A stretch of 46,361 nt of DNA, from the NCBI GenBank assembly GCA_964490725.1, contig CAZBDU010000037.1, positions 1 through 46,361 of the forward strand. The letters run 5' to 3'. The notes beneath the pieces were generated by a model. The model worked only from the letters and a program-made list of their open reading frames with translations. It did not search any database and was not told the origin of the DNA. The stretch comes from CAZBDU01 sp964490725. Lineage in GTDB: Bacteria > Spirochaetota > Spirochaetia > SZUA-6 > DRHE01. Below are positions 1 to 7,676 of this stretch, one piece after another (positions within the stretch are counted from its first letter, which is position 1; each line of letters opens with the position of its first letter). The translations under genes were made by a program, and so were the position numbers.

Positions 1-41
1 GAACCGGTGCATAAAGGTTTTGCAGACCTCTCCCTTACCTC

Positions 42-1558
42 TTGGGTACGGCGCCGCGAAGCACGGTGCGAAATTTAGCAAATAAGCCACCCTTTGTCCA
101 GGGCGGGCGCCCCGACATAGGGTCGGGACCGGAGCCTCCCGGCGGAAGGCCGTCGGGACCAGAGCGCCCCGAGCGTCCAGCGCGTCCCCAGCGAAGACGC
201 CTGGGATCGAAGCATCCCCTGGCTCTGCTGGTGTTTCCGCCGGTCCACGACTTCGCCCTCTATGATCTGTTCCTCAAGCCGTACTCGCTGCTGCGCCTGG
301 GGGGGCGGCTCCAGCGGGCCGGCTACCGGGTGCGCCTGGTGAACGCGTTGGACACGCGGGACGCGGCGACCCGCGCGCTCCTGGGGCCCCCCGCCGCAAG
401 GCTGACGGAACCGGAAAGTTCTTCCGCCAGCCCCTGCCCGTTCCGGCCGCGCTGGCGGGCCAGCATCGCGGCTACGGCCGCTACGGCATCCTGGCCGAGT
501 CGCTGCGCCGGCAGCTGGCCGCCCAGCACCCCCAGGTGGTGCTGGTTTCTTCAGGAATGACCTACTGGTACCCGGGTGTGGTGGAGGCGGTGCGGCTGGT
601 GCGGGCCGTGCACCCGCGGGTGCCGATCGTGCTGGGCGGGGTGTACGCCACCCTGTGCGCCGGGCATGCCCGCCGCCTCAGCGAGGCGGACCACGTGCTG
701 CCGGGCGACGGCCTGGAAACGCTGCCGCCGCTCCTGGCGCGGCTGGGTCTCCCTCCGGCCGGCGAGGCGCTGCGGGGGGACGCGGAGCCGGGGCCGCTGG
801 CCCTGCTGCCCGAGGCTGGGTGGGAGGCGGCGGTGCTGCGGCTGAACCGCGGATGCCCCGGGCGGTGCCGGTACTGTGCGGCGCGGCTGCTGGAGGGACG
901 CTATCGCCGGGGAGACCCGGAGTCGGCCTTCGCCGCCCTGGAGGAGATCCACCGCCGCTTCGGCACCCGCTCCTTCGCCTTCTACGACGACGCCCTGCTG
1001 GTGGACGCCGACACCGTGCTGGTTCCCTTCCTGGAGAGGGTGGTGGCCTCGGGCCGGCCGTTTTCCTTCCGCATGCCCAACGCCGTGCACCTGCGTCTGG
1101 TCAGTCCCTCCCTGGCCCGGCTGATGCGCCGGGCGGGCTTCCGCGAGATTCGCCTGGGGCTGGAGAGCGTCTCCCCCGAGTTCCACGCCAGGCTGGACCG
1201 CAAGCTGGACCCGGGGCTGCTCGCGGAGACCCTGGCGATCCTGCGGGGAGCCGGCTTCGCGGCGGGGCAGGTGTCCGTCTACCTGCTGGCCGGCCTGCCC
1301 GGGCAGTACCGGGAGGAGGTGGAGGAGTCGATCCGCCGCGCAGCCTTCCTGGGGGCGCGGGTCATGCTGGCCGAATACTCACCGGTCCCCGGCTCCGCCT
1401 TGTGGGAGGAGGCACTCCGGCGCAGCCGCTTCCCCCTGGCCGAGGAGCCGCTCACGCACAACAACAGCATCCTGCCGATGCAGTGGGAGGGGTTCAGCCT
1501 GCAAGACCTGCAGGAGCTGAAGCGGCTGGCTCGAAGCCTGTCTTCAGGATGCGCCTGA
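42..1558 (+). pseudogene. B12-binding-type radical SAM protein, split by an apparent frameshift
   Basis: The gene reads in two frames. The first carries an N-terminal Rossmann-like piece (LALLVFPPVHDFALYDLF, near 216-270) typical of cobalamin-binding radical SAM proteins. It stays sensible to about 390, then turns to nonsense and stops at 560. The second frame is sensible from about 395 (RRKADGTGKFFRQPLP) to the stop at 1558. It contains the radical SAM cluster motif CPGRCRYC (Cys codons at 854, 866 and 875), a CX3CX2C signature that binds a 4Fe-4S cluster and S-adenosylmethionine. One extra C in the six-C run at 387-392 would join the two frames. The substrate is unknown. The start is uncertain: TTG at 42 and GTG at 66 are possible, the first 50 or so codons look non-conserved, and no clear ribosome binding site is seen. 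The 3' end overlaps gpsA tail to tail by 65 bp. This could be a real mutation or a base-calling error. Confidence 0.75.
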
Positions 1559-2606
1559 GGATGGACTGCGCCTCCTGGGCCGGTTCCGCCTCGCGGTTGA
1601 GGATTCGGTAGACCCCGGAGACGATCGGCAGGGAGAGGTTGTACTGGCCGGCCAGAATCCAGGCACAGCGGGCGGCCACCACCCCCTCCGCGAAGTAGCC
1701 CAGCTCGCTCATGCGGGCGATGAAATCCTCGATGTCCCGGTACCGCTCCTGTACCCGGTCCAGGATGATCTCCCGGCCCAGCCGGCGGTTGCGCCCGTAG
1801 CGGCTCCGGCAGGTCACGTCCAGGTCCCCCACTCCAGCGATGGAAGTGAACGTCTCGGGGTGGCTGGCGCCCATGGCCAGCCCCAGGCGTTGGATCTCGT
1901 TCAGCCCCGAGGCCAGCAGCAGGCTCTCGGCGTTGTCCCCGAAGTCCTGGGAGAACTCGCTCAGCGCGTCCAGGATGCCGAAGGCAATGGCCACGATGTT
2001 TTTCATGGCCGCGCAGATCTGCACCCCCCGCACGTCCAGGGAGGAGAACACCATCAGCCGCTCCGCGGACAGCAGCTCCCGGAAGCGGATGGCGTTGGTG
2101 CCGCTGCGGGAGGCGCTGATCAGCCCGGTGAGCCTGCCGCGGGCAACCTCCTCCGCGTGACTGGGTCCGGAGACGTACACCAGGTTGTCCTTGTAGATCC
2201 CGGGCAGGTAGTCCTCCACGGCCTCCACGATCAGCTTGATCCCGGCGGGGGTCTGCACGAACCCCTTGGAGAGAACGCCGATGTGGGTCTTGCCTTCCAT
2301 GACCTCCGGCGCGTAGAGGATCTTCTTGACGCTGTCCACGATGAACGGCGAGGGGATGGCCAGAAGCAGGTAGTCCTTGCGCGAGGCGGCCTCCAGGATC
2401 TCCGTGGTGGCCCGCACGGTCTCCGGCAGGCTCACCCCGATGAGATAGCGGCTGTTGCGGTGCTCGCGGTTGATCGACTCCGCCACCTCGGGTTCCAGGC
2501 ACCACAGCTCCACGCGGTGGCCCTTCTCGGCCAGCACCTTCGCGACGGTGGTCCCCCAGGCGCCGGCGCCGAGCACGCCGACGCGCGGCCTGCGCGCGCG
2601 AGGCAT
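1494..2606 (-). CDS. gpsA: NAD(P)-dependent glycerol-3-phosphate dehydrogenase
   Basis: A cytoplasmic enzyme that reduces dihydroxyacetone phosphate to sn-glycerol-3-phosphate for phospholipid synthesis. The 370-residue product starts with the Rossmann dinucleotide-binding motif GVLGAGAWGTT (residues 10-20). It has the family landmarks SGPSHAEEV, the catalytic-lysine segment AAMKNIVAIAFG, GVGDLDVTCRSRYGRNRRLG and FAEGV. The ATG at 2606 is preferred because AAGGAG lies 7 bases upstream. A longer frame extends further 5' but runs antisense and out of frame through the cupin gene. The product is slightly longer than the usual 330-340 residues because of a C-terminal tail that overlaps the converging radical SAM gene. 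It lies 11 bases downstream of the cupin gene and is probably co-transcribed with it. The identification is secure. Confidence 0.95.
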   Translation of the reverse strand: MPRARRPRVGVLGAGAWGTTVAKVLAEKGHRVELWCLEPEVAESINREHRNSRYLIGVSLPETVRATTEILEAASRKDYLLLAIPSPFIVDSVKKILYAPEVMEGKTHIGVLSKGFVQTPAGIKLIVEAVEDYLPGIYKDNLVYVSGPSHAEEVARGRLTGLISASRSGTNAIRFRELLSAERLMVFSSLDVRGVQICAAMKNIVAIAFGILDALSEFSQDFGDNAESLLLASGLNEIQRLGLAMGASHPETFTSIAGVGDLDVTCRSRYGRNRRLGREIILDRVQERYRDIEDFIARMSELGYFAEGVVAARCAWILAGQYNLSLPIVSGVYRILNREAEPAQEAQSILRRILKTGFEPAASAPAGLAG

Positions 2607-2617
2607 CGGCAGCTCCT

Positions 2618-2974
2618 TCAGTCGTTCTCGGAGTAGGAGTCTCCCGACTCCGGCACCAGACAGAGAAACACCAGCTGCCCGGAGCCGGTCGCGGAGAAGC
2701 TGTGCTCCCTGCCGCCTTCCACGAAGACCGCGCTTCCCTCCTTCAGGGGGTGCTCGCTGCCCTCGATACGCACCACGCCGCTTCCCTCGAGGATGTACAC
2801 CGCGTGGTACCAGTCGTGGTGATGGTAGGCGGTGCTGCCCCCCGGAGGGACGGTGAAGCGCCTGAGGAAGCCCGAGAAGCCGTCCCGCGGGCCGATGAGC
2901 ACCTGCTTGAGCACCCGGCGCTCTCCCTCCCCGTAGACCGGGTAGGGACGTTTGTCGGATTCGTGTCGGATCAT
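2618..2974 (-). CDS. Small single-domain cupin protein
   Basis: A 118-residue protein with one cupin barrel. Residues around 50-75 read GGSTAYHHHDWYHAVYILEG, matching the first cupin motif with its HxH metal ligands. The usual glutamate a few residues later appears to be replaced by the WYH segment. The second half (HPLKEGSAVFVEGGREHSF) matches the second cupin motif with its histidine. Such proteins are metal-dependent small-molecule enzymes, isomerases or binding proteins, and the substrate cannot be told. The ATG at 2974 begins MIRHESDKRPYPVY. No good ribosome binding site precedes it, so the transcript may have a very short leader. The stop codon overlaps the region carrying the gpsA ribosome binding site, so the two genes likely form an operon. 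It is divergent from the lipoprotein gene at 3107. Confidence 0.8.
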   Translation of the reverse strand: MIRHESDKRPYPVYGEGERRVLKQVLIGPRDGFSGFLRRFTVPPGGSTAYHHHDWYHAVYILEGSGVVRIEGSEHPLKEGSAVFVEGGREHSFSATGSGQLVFLCLVPESGDSYSEND

Positions 2975-3018
2975 GGCACCAGTGTATGCACAACCGGCGC
3001 GCCGGGCAAGCCGCGGTG

Positions 3019-3060
3019 GGGCCGGGGAGCGCCGTCGGGCCGGGGAGCGCCCTCGGGCCG
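3019..3060. repeat. 18-bp tandem repeat in the divergent intergenic region
   Basis: Two nearly identical 18-bp units (3019-3036 and 3037-3054, one base different) plus a partial third unit. Each starts GGGCCGGGGAGCGCC. They fill the gap between the divergent cupin and lipoprotein genes, just upstream of the likely promoter of the latter. They could be a binding array or simple replication slippage; there is no evidence for either. Confidence 0.7.
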
Positions 3061-3070
3061 CGGGGCAGCT

Positions 3071-3100
3071 TTGACAGCTCGAGCAGGACTGAGGTAGAGT
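3071..3100 (+). promoter_or_regulatory. Predicted sigma70-type promoter of the lipoprotein-kinase operon
   Basis: TTGACA at 3071-3076 and TAGAGT at 3095-3100, separated by 18 bp. The expected transcription start falls at about 3107, which is the ATG of the next gene, and no purine-rich Shine-Dalgarno is well placed. The message may therefore be leaderless. Confidence 0.5.
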
Positions 3101-3106
3101 GGGGCC

Positions 3107-4036
3107 ATGCGGGGCATCGCAGGGCTTCTCCTCGCCGGCCTGCTCCTCCTGAGCTCCTGCGGCCCGGTCCGTGTCACCGTCGGCATCAACGACTGGCCGC
3201 CCTGCGAGCTGTGGTACGTGGCTCGCGAGCTCGGTGTGGACCGGCGCCTGGGCATCGAGCTCAAGCTGGTGCGCTATCCCAGCTGGCGCAGCAACATGGA
3301 GGCCTTCTACCGCGGAGCGCTGGACGTGAGCCATGCCTCCTACTTCAACGCGGTGTACTACTCCGACAGGGGCACCGGCGGCCTGATCGGGGCGGTGTCG
3401 GACACGGTGATCGGGGCGGACGGGATGGTCATGTCCCGGGAGCTCCGGTCCGTGGAGGAGCTGGAGGGACGGACTATCGGAGTCGAGGTGGGCACCGACG
3501 AGCTGTACCTGCTCCACCTCATCCTCCGCGACAGCGGGCTGTCACTGGACAGCGTCACGGTTCGCTCCCTGGCCTCGGCGGAGGCGCCGGAAGCGCTGCG
3601 GGCGGGGGAGGTGGACGCGGTGGTCACCTACGAGCCGTACCTGAGCCGGGCCGCCGCCGGAGCGCGGCTGGGGCCTTCCACGCGGGAGTTTCCTGCGGCG
3701 GTCCGGGACGTGCTGGTTTTCTCGCCCTCCCTGGCGCGCAAGCGCCGTCTGGCCGAACGGGTCCGCACCACCTGGTTCGACACCGTGACCTGGGTGTCCG
3801 CCTCCCCGGGGAACCTGGCTGCCGCCTGCCGGCTCATGGCGGAAGCCGAGGGCACCGACCCCGCCGGCTTCGCCCGGCTGTTCTCCACCTTCTACTTCTT
3901 CGACCGACGGGACAACGAACGCCTCCTGGCTCCCGGCGGTGAGGTGGAGCGCACGCTGGCGGACATCGGCGCCCTGCTGCGGAAGGAGGGGACGCTGGCG
4001 GAGCCGGTGGTGCCGGCGGAGCTGGTCCTGCAATGA
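3107..4036 (+). CDS. NMT1/THI5-like substrate-binding lipoprotein
   Basis: A 309-residue periplasmic-type solute-binding protein. The N-terminus MRGIAGLLLAGLLLLSSCG is a lipoprotein signal with the lipobox Cys at about residue 18, so the mature protein should be membrane-anchored. The body (VTVGINDWPPCELWYVARELG, then VEELEGRTIGVEVGTDELYLL, then AGEVDAVVTYEP) fits the NMT1/THI5/SsuA-like class. Members of that class bind thiamine precursors, sulfonates, nitrate or similar small molecules for ABC importers. No permease or ATPase for this class is nearby. Instead its stop codon overlaps the start of a hybrid histidine kinase (ATGA at 4033-4036). This suggests the protein may present a ligand to the kinase rather than to a transporter. 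The ligand is unknown. Confidence 0.85.
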   Translation: MRGIAGLLLAGLLLLSSCGPVRVTVGINDWPPCELWYVARELGVDRRLGIELKLVRYPSWRSNMEAFYRGALDVSHASYFNAVYYSDRGTGGLIGAVSDTVIGADGMVMSRELRSVEELEGRTIGVEVGTDELYLLHLILRDSGLSLDSVTVRSLASAEAPEALRAGEVDAVVTYEPYLSRAAAGARLGPSTREFPAAVRDVLVFSPSLARKRRLAERVRTTWFDTVTWVSASPGNLAAACRLMAEAEGTDPAGFARLFSTFYFFDRRDNERLLAPGGEVERTLADIGALLRKEGTLAEPVVPAELVLQ

Positions 4037-6399
4037 GGGGCAACCTCTTCCGTTCGGTGCAGGGCTCCGTGGTGACCCTGTTCCTGGTCTTCGTGATCCT
4101 GGGCAACGTTGCCTCCACCGGCGTGATCTACCGCATGAGCGTGCGCAACCTGCAGGAGGAGGTGCGGAGCTACCTGCGGGCGGTGGCCGAGCCGGCGGCG
4201 CTCAGTCTCGGTGCGCTCCTGGGAGCGGACCAGCGGGTGCAGGCGCAGACGGTGCTTGCCAACCTGCTGGCGGATCGGCGCGTCACCGGGGTGGAGCTGC
4301 TGGACAACCAGGGACGGTACATGATGGGGCAGGCAGGCACGGAGCACTCGGTTGAGGTCGAAGCGCTGATCCGGGACCTGCTGCGCCGCAAGGAGCTGAT
4401 CGGGACCTCCGCCGCGAGGGACCGCTACGTTCTGGCGCTCCCGGTAACCGGGCGGACCTTCTTCGACTCGGCCTCCGAGGACCTCCAGGCCGTGCTGCTG
4501 GTGGTGACCTCCCCGGGGTTGTTCCTCCAGGAGAAGATCGACTACCTGCTGACCGTGGTTGCGATCAACCTGGCAACCACGGGGGTGCTGAGCGTCCTGT
4601 TCTTCTTCGTCCTGCGGGGCTACGTCTTCCTGCCGCTGCGCCGCATTAGCGAGGCCACCGAGCGGCTGTCCACCGGGGAATACCCGACGATTCAGGGCGG
4701 GGCAACCGCAGAGTTCCGGGAAGTGTACTCCAGCTTCAACCGCATGAGCGCCAGTCTGAAAGGGGCCCAGGCGCGGCTCCAGGCGTTGAACCAGGGCCTG
4801 CAGGACCGGGTGGAGGTCCACACCCGCGAGCTCTCCGAGCTGAGGGACCGTTTTCGCGACATCGCCGAGACGGTGGGGGACATCCTGTGGGAGGTGGACT
4901 TCGACGGCCGGTACACCTTCTGTTCGCAGGGCATGCGCCGGGTGCTGGGCTTCGAGGTGGAAAGCGTCCTGGGCCGGCCGCTCACCTTCAGCCTGGACGC
5001 GCTGCGCTGCAAGGAGGCCATCCGCGAGATCCGGTGGCGCATCGCGCAGGAGCTGCCCTTCGAGGTGGAATGCACCAACACGGCTCTGGACCACCAGCAC
5101 GTCCTGCTGCGCATGACCGGGCGGCCCTTCTTCGACGACGGCGGGCGCTGCCTGGGTTTCCGCGGGGCCTCCAGGGACATCACCGCCGAGCGCAAGCTGG
5201 AGGACACCCTCCAGCGGGCGCAGCGTCTTCAGCATCTGGGCGCGATGGTGGGAGGAGTGGCCCACGACTTCAACAACATCCTGAACGTGATCAAGAGCCG
5301 CACCGCGGCGCTCCTGGAGGAGCTGGGTGGGGCGAACACTCCCACGGGAGGCGGGCTGGCCGAGGTGCGCCAGGCCGCCGAGCGGGCGGCCGCGCTCATC
5401 CGCCGGCTGCTGGTGTTCGGCCGCGAAGAAGGGCGGGCGGTGAAGATGATCGAGCCCGACGGTCAGCTGGAGCGCCTGGCGGAGTTCCTCAAGGGCAACC
5501 TCGGCAAGGGGATAGAGGTGGATCTTCGCCTGGCGGGGGGAGACTGCCGGGTCGAGATCGACCCCACGCAGTTCGACCAGGTGTTTCTCAACCTGGCGCT
5601 CAACTCCCGGGACGCCATGCCGCAGGGGGGCAGGATCGAGGTATCCTCAGGGGTGACGCTCATGCGGCGGGGGGACGTGCTGGCCGGCCGGGCCCGCCGG
5701 CCGGGACCCTTCTACCGGGTGGTGTTTCGCGACACCGGCTCCGGCGTCCGGGAAGGCGTGCGGGAGCAGATCTTCGAGCCGTTCTTCACCACCAAGCCGG
5801 ACGGGCAGGGCTCCGGGCTGGGCCTGGCGATCGTGTTCTCGATCGTCCACAACGACGGGGGCACCGTGCGAATTCTGGACAGCTCTCCGGCGGGGACCAG
5901 CCTGGAGGTGCTGCTGCCCGTCGTGGGAGAGGAGGTCGTGCCGGAGCCGCCGGAGGAGATCCAACCTCTGGAGGGGGGGCTGAAGGTGCTGGTGGTGGAC
6001 GACGACGAGCAGACCAGACGCGTGCTGGCGCGGATGCTGCAAAGGCTGGGCTGCGAGCCTCTGGGCGCCACCGGGTGGATGGAGGCGGATTCGATTCTGG
6101 CCGAGCGCGCCGTCGACCTCATTCTCCTGGACCTGGAGATGCCCGATGTGAGCGGGGAGGAGTGCCTCCAGCGGCTGCGGGGCCGCTACGGAAGGGTCAG
6201 CACCGTGGTGGTCAGCGGCTATCTCTGCGGCACCCGGCAGAGCAGGCTGGAAGCCCTGGGCGTGGAGTGGTTCATGGCCAAACCCTTCGACCTGGCGGTG
6301 CTCAGGGAGTGCATCGCCGGGGCGGCGGGCGCCCGGGGCGGCGGCCGGCCCGGGGAGAGCGGGAGGGGCGCTGTACAGAACGGAGATTCAAAACTATAA
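4033..6399 (+). CDS. Membrane hybrid histidine kinase (HAMP-PAS-HisKA-HATPase-receiver)
   Basis: A 788-residue sensor kinase. The first transmembrane helix is at about residues 10-35, followed by an extracytoplasmic sensor of about 130 residues and a second helix at about 175-200 (TVVAINLATTGVLSVLFFFVL). Then come a HAMP linker, a coiled coil, a PAS domain (about 275-390), the phospho-acceptor motif GGVAHDFNNIL with His411, and an ATPase domain with an N box (NLALNSRDAM), DTGSGV and GSGLGLAI. At the C-terminus is a receiver domain (LVVDDDEQTRR) with phospho-acceptor Asp700 and the conserved Lys in FMAKPF. The H-box type is that of kinases often linked to cognate or internal receivers. The gene is translationally coupled to the upstream binding lipoprotein, which is its likely periplasmic partner. 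No DNA-binding output domain is encoded, so the downstream response regulator or output is not visible here. Confidence 0.92.
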   Translation: MRGNLFRSVQGSVVTLFLVFVILGNVASTGVIYRMSVRNLQEEVRSYLRAVAEPAALSLGALLGADQRVQAQTVLANLLADRRVTGVELLDNQGRYMMGQAGTEHSVEVEALIRDLLRRKELIGTSAARDRYVLALPVTGRTFFDSASEDLQAVLLVVTSPGLFLQEKIDYLLTVVAINLATTGVLSVLFFFVLRGYVFLPLRRISEATERLSTGEYPTIQGGATAEFREVYSSFNRMSASLKGAQARLQALNQGLQDRVEVHTRELSELRDRFRDIAETVGDILWEVDFDGRYTFCSQGMRRVLGFEVESVLGRPLTFSLDALRCKEAIREIRWRIAQELPFEVECTNTALDHQHVLLRMTGRPFFDDGGRCLGFRGASRDITAERKLEDTLQRAQRLQHLGAMVGGVAHDFNNILNVIKSRTAALLEELGGANTPTGGGLAEVRQAAERAAALIRRLLVFGREEGRAVKMIEPDGQLERLAEFLKGNLGKGIEVDLRLAGGDCRVEIDPTQFDQVFLNLALNSRDAMPQGGRIEVSSGVTLMRRGDVLAGRARRPGPFYRVVFRDTGSGVREGVREQIFEPFFTTKPDGQGSGLGLAIVFSIVHNDGGTVRILDSSPAGTSLEVLLPVVGEEVVPEPPEEIQPLEGGLKVLVVDDDEQTRRVLARMLQRLGCEPLGATGWMEADSILAERAVDLILLDLEMPDVSGEECLQRLRGRYGRVSTVVVSGYLCGTRQSRLEALGVEWFMAKPFDLAVLRECIAGAAGARGGGRPGESGRGAVQNGDSKL

Positions 6400-6421
6400 T
6401 TGAAATCGCAGTTGAAAACTG
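6372..6421 (+). promoter_or_regulatory. Promoter and candidate operator of the TetR gene
   Basis: TGTACA (6372-6377) and a perfect TATAAT (6395-6400) are 17 bp apart. The -10 box overlaps the stop codon of the kinase gene. TTCAAAA (6387-6393) lies upside down to two TTGAAA copies (6400-6405 and 6412-6417). The second TTGAAA sits in the palindrome CAGTT-GAA-AACTG (6409-6421). This AT-rich island in a GC-rich region is a natural site for autoregulation by the TetR protein. That role is inferred from position only. Confidence 0.55.
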
Positions 6422-6485
6422 TCTGCCTGCAGCCCCTTCGGGCTCATCGACGTGTGTTGAGCAACGGTTGGAGGAACGCCGGAGC

Positions 6486-7091
6486 ATGTCGCTGTCGAAG
6501 CAGAAGCGCCTGGAGCAGAAGAGAGCCGCCATCCTTCAGGAAGCCGAGAAGGTCCTGATCCGCTACGGCAAGAACGCCACCATGGGCGACATCGCCCAGG
6601 CGCTGGAGATGGACAAGAGCTCGCTGTACTACTACTTCAAGGGTATCCCTGAGATCCTCAACACCATCCTGGACCAGGAGTACTACGACTTCTCGGTGGA
6701 CATCCACCAGATCCGCCGGGAGAACAAGACCCACCTGGACGTGCTCAAGGAGGTGGTGCGCATCATCCTCGAGTTCTACCACGACAACCTGGAAATTCTC
6801 CAGATCATCCTGACCCGCATCTTCCCGCTGTTCATCGACGTGGACAGCAAGGAAGAATCCGAGGCCATCAACAACTACATGGAGAGCTACCGGGAGGCCA
6901 ACGCGGTGATGCTGCAGGAGATCAGGCAGGCCCTGAAGCACGGAGAGTTCGGGACCTCCTTTTCCGCGGAGATGGTGCTCCAGACCCTGCGCGGGGCGAT
7001 CTTCGGCGTGTGCGCCGTGTGGCGGCAGGAAAAACCGCCGCGGGAGGAGATTCCGGGGATTGTGGATCAGCTGCTGGGAATGTACAGTTGA
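6486..7091 (+). CDS. TetR/AcrR-family transcriptional regulator
   Basis: A 201-residue protein with an N-terminal TetR helix-turn-helix. Residues about 15-60 read ILQEAEKVLIRYGKNATMGDIAQALEM followed by DKSSLYYYFKG, which closely fits the family consensus. The remaining helical domain (about 65-201) would bind a ligand and dimerise; its specificity is unknown. The ATG at 6486 is chosen because purine-rich GGAGG and GGAG motifs lie 5-16 bases upstream and the product begins exactly before the DNA-binding domain. A longer upstream frame is only a shadow of the kinase gene. It is followed closely by the small helical protein at 7168 and, after a promoter, by the peptide transporter genes, which are plausible targets. 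Confidence 0.92.
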   Translation: MSLSKQKRLEQKRAAILQEAEKVLIRYGKNATMGDIAQALEMDKSSLYYYFKGIPEILNTILDQEYYDFSVDIHQIRRENKTHLDVLKEVVRIILEFYHDNLEILQIILTRIFPLFIDVDSKEESEAINNYMESYREANAVMLQEIRQALKHGEFGTSFSAEMVLQTLRGAIFGVCAVWRQEKPPREEIPGIVDQLLGMYS

Positions 7092-7167
7092 GGCCGGAGG
7101 GAGTGTGGCCAGGAACGGCGCCAGGGACGATGCAAAGCTTCCCGCCGAGCCCCGCCCGGAGGAGCTG

Positions 7168-7584
7168 ATGAGCAACGCCGAGCTCCGCAGAATGTTGGAG
7201 CAGGCCGTCATCCGCCTGGAGAACTGGAAGCTCGAGGTAGAGCGCAATCCGAATCCCCGCATGGTTCACGTGCTGAAGAACATCATCGCCCACATCGAGC
7301 AGCTCACCGAGATCAACGAAGCCAAGATCACCTACTCCTACAAGATCCTCTCCCGCCAGATGTCGGTCCTGGTGGACGAGGTGGCCAAGCTGAGCATCGC
7401 CATCACGGATGCGTTGATGGACGACGACCTGATCGACGAAAGCGAGGAGGAGCGGGTCAACGAATCCCTCAAGAGAGTCTTCCAGGCGGCCCTGGAGCTG
7501 ATCCGCATCGTCCAGCAGGCCTTCATGCTGCAGCAGACGCGGCGCCGCAGGAAGCTGAGCGACGGCGTGGATCAGGCGGGGTAG
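7168..7584 (+). CDS. Small all-helical protein of unknown function
   Basis: A 138-residue product that I do not recognise. It is predicted to be almost wholly alpha-helical and highly charged (LRRMLEQAVIRLENWKLEVE, then MVHVLKNIIAHIEQLTEINE), with a basic C-terminus (QQTRRRRKL). It has no signal peptide or membrane segment, so it is likely a cytoplasmic helical bundle or coiled coil. The ATG at 7168 has an excellent GGAGGA five bases upstream. A GTG at 7105 would add 21 residues and also has a GGAGG, but with short spacing. The gene follows the TetR gene closely and is probably in the same transcript, which suggests a shared regulon but says nothing of its activity. Confidence 0.75.
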   Translation: MSNAELRRMLEQAVIRLENWKLEVERNPNPRMVHVLKNIIAHIEQLTEINEAKITYSYKILSRQMSVLVDEVAKLSIAITDALMDDDLIDESEEERVNESLKRVFQAALELIRIVQQAFMLQQTRRRRKLSDGVDQAG

Positions 7585-7585
7585 C

Positions 7586-7611
7586 GCCGCCTGGCGGCTC
7601 GCCTTTTTTTC
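7586..7611 (+). terminator. Probable weak rho-independent terminator
   Basis: A short GC hairpin (GCCG at 7586-7589 with CGGC at 7595-7598) followed three bases later by a run of seven T. It lies directly after the helical-protein gene and abuts the -35 box of the next promoter. Confidence 0.5.
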
Positions 7612-7641
7612 TTGACAGCTCCATTTCCCGTTGGCTACGTT
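7612..7641 (+). promoter_or_regulatory. Predicted promoter of the peptide-binding protein gene
   Basis: A perfect TTGACA (7612-7617) and TACGTT (7636-7641) with an 18-bp spacer. The ATG follows 35 bp downstream of the -10 box, with a strong AGGAGG (7666-7671) between them. Confidence 0.55.
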
Positions 7642-7676
7642 CTAAAGATGGAATTCAAGTTCACAAGGAGGCATGG

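Noticed and set aside
1..41. Possible gene or promoter at the left edge
   Set aside because: Too short to judge; no coding signal, RNA gene or clear promoter could be supported.
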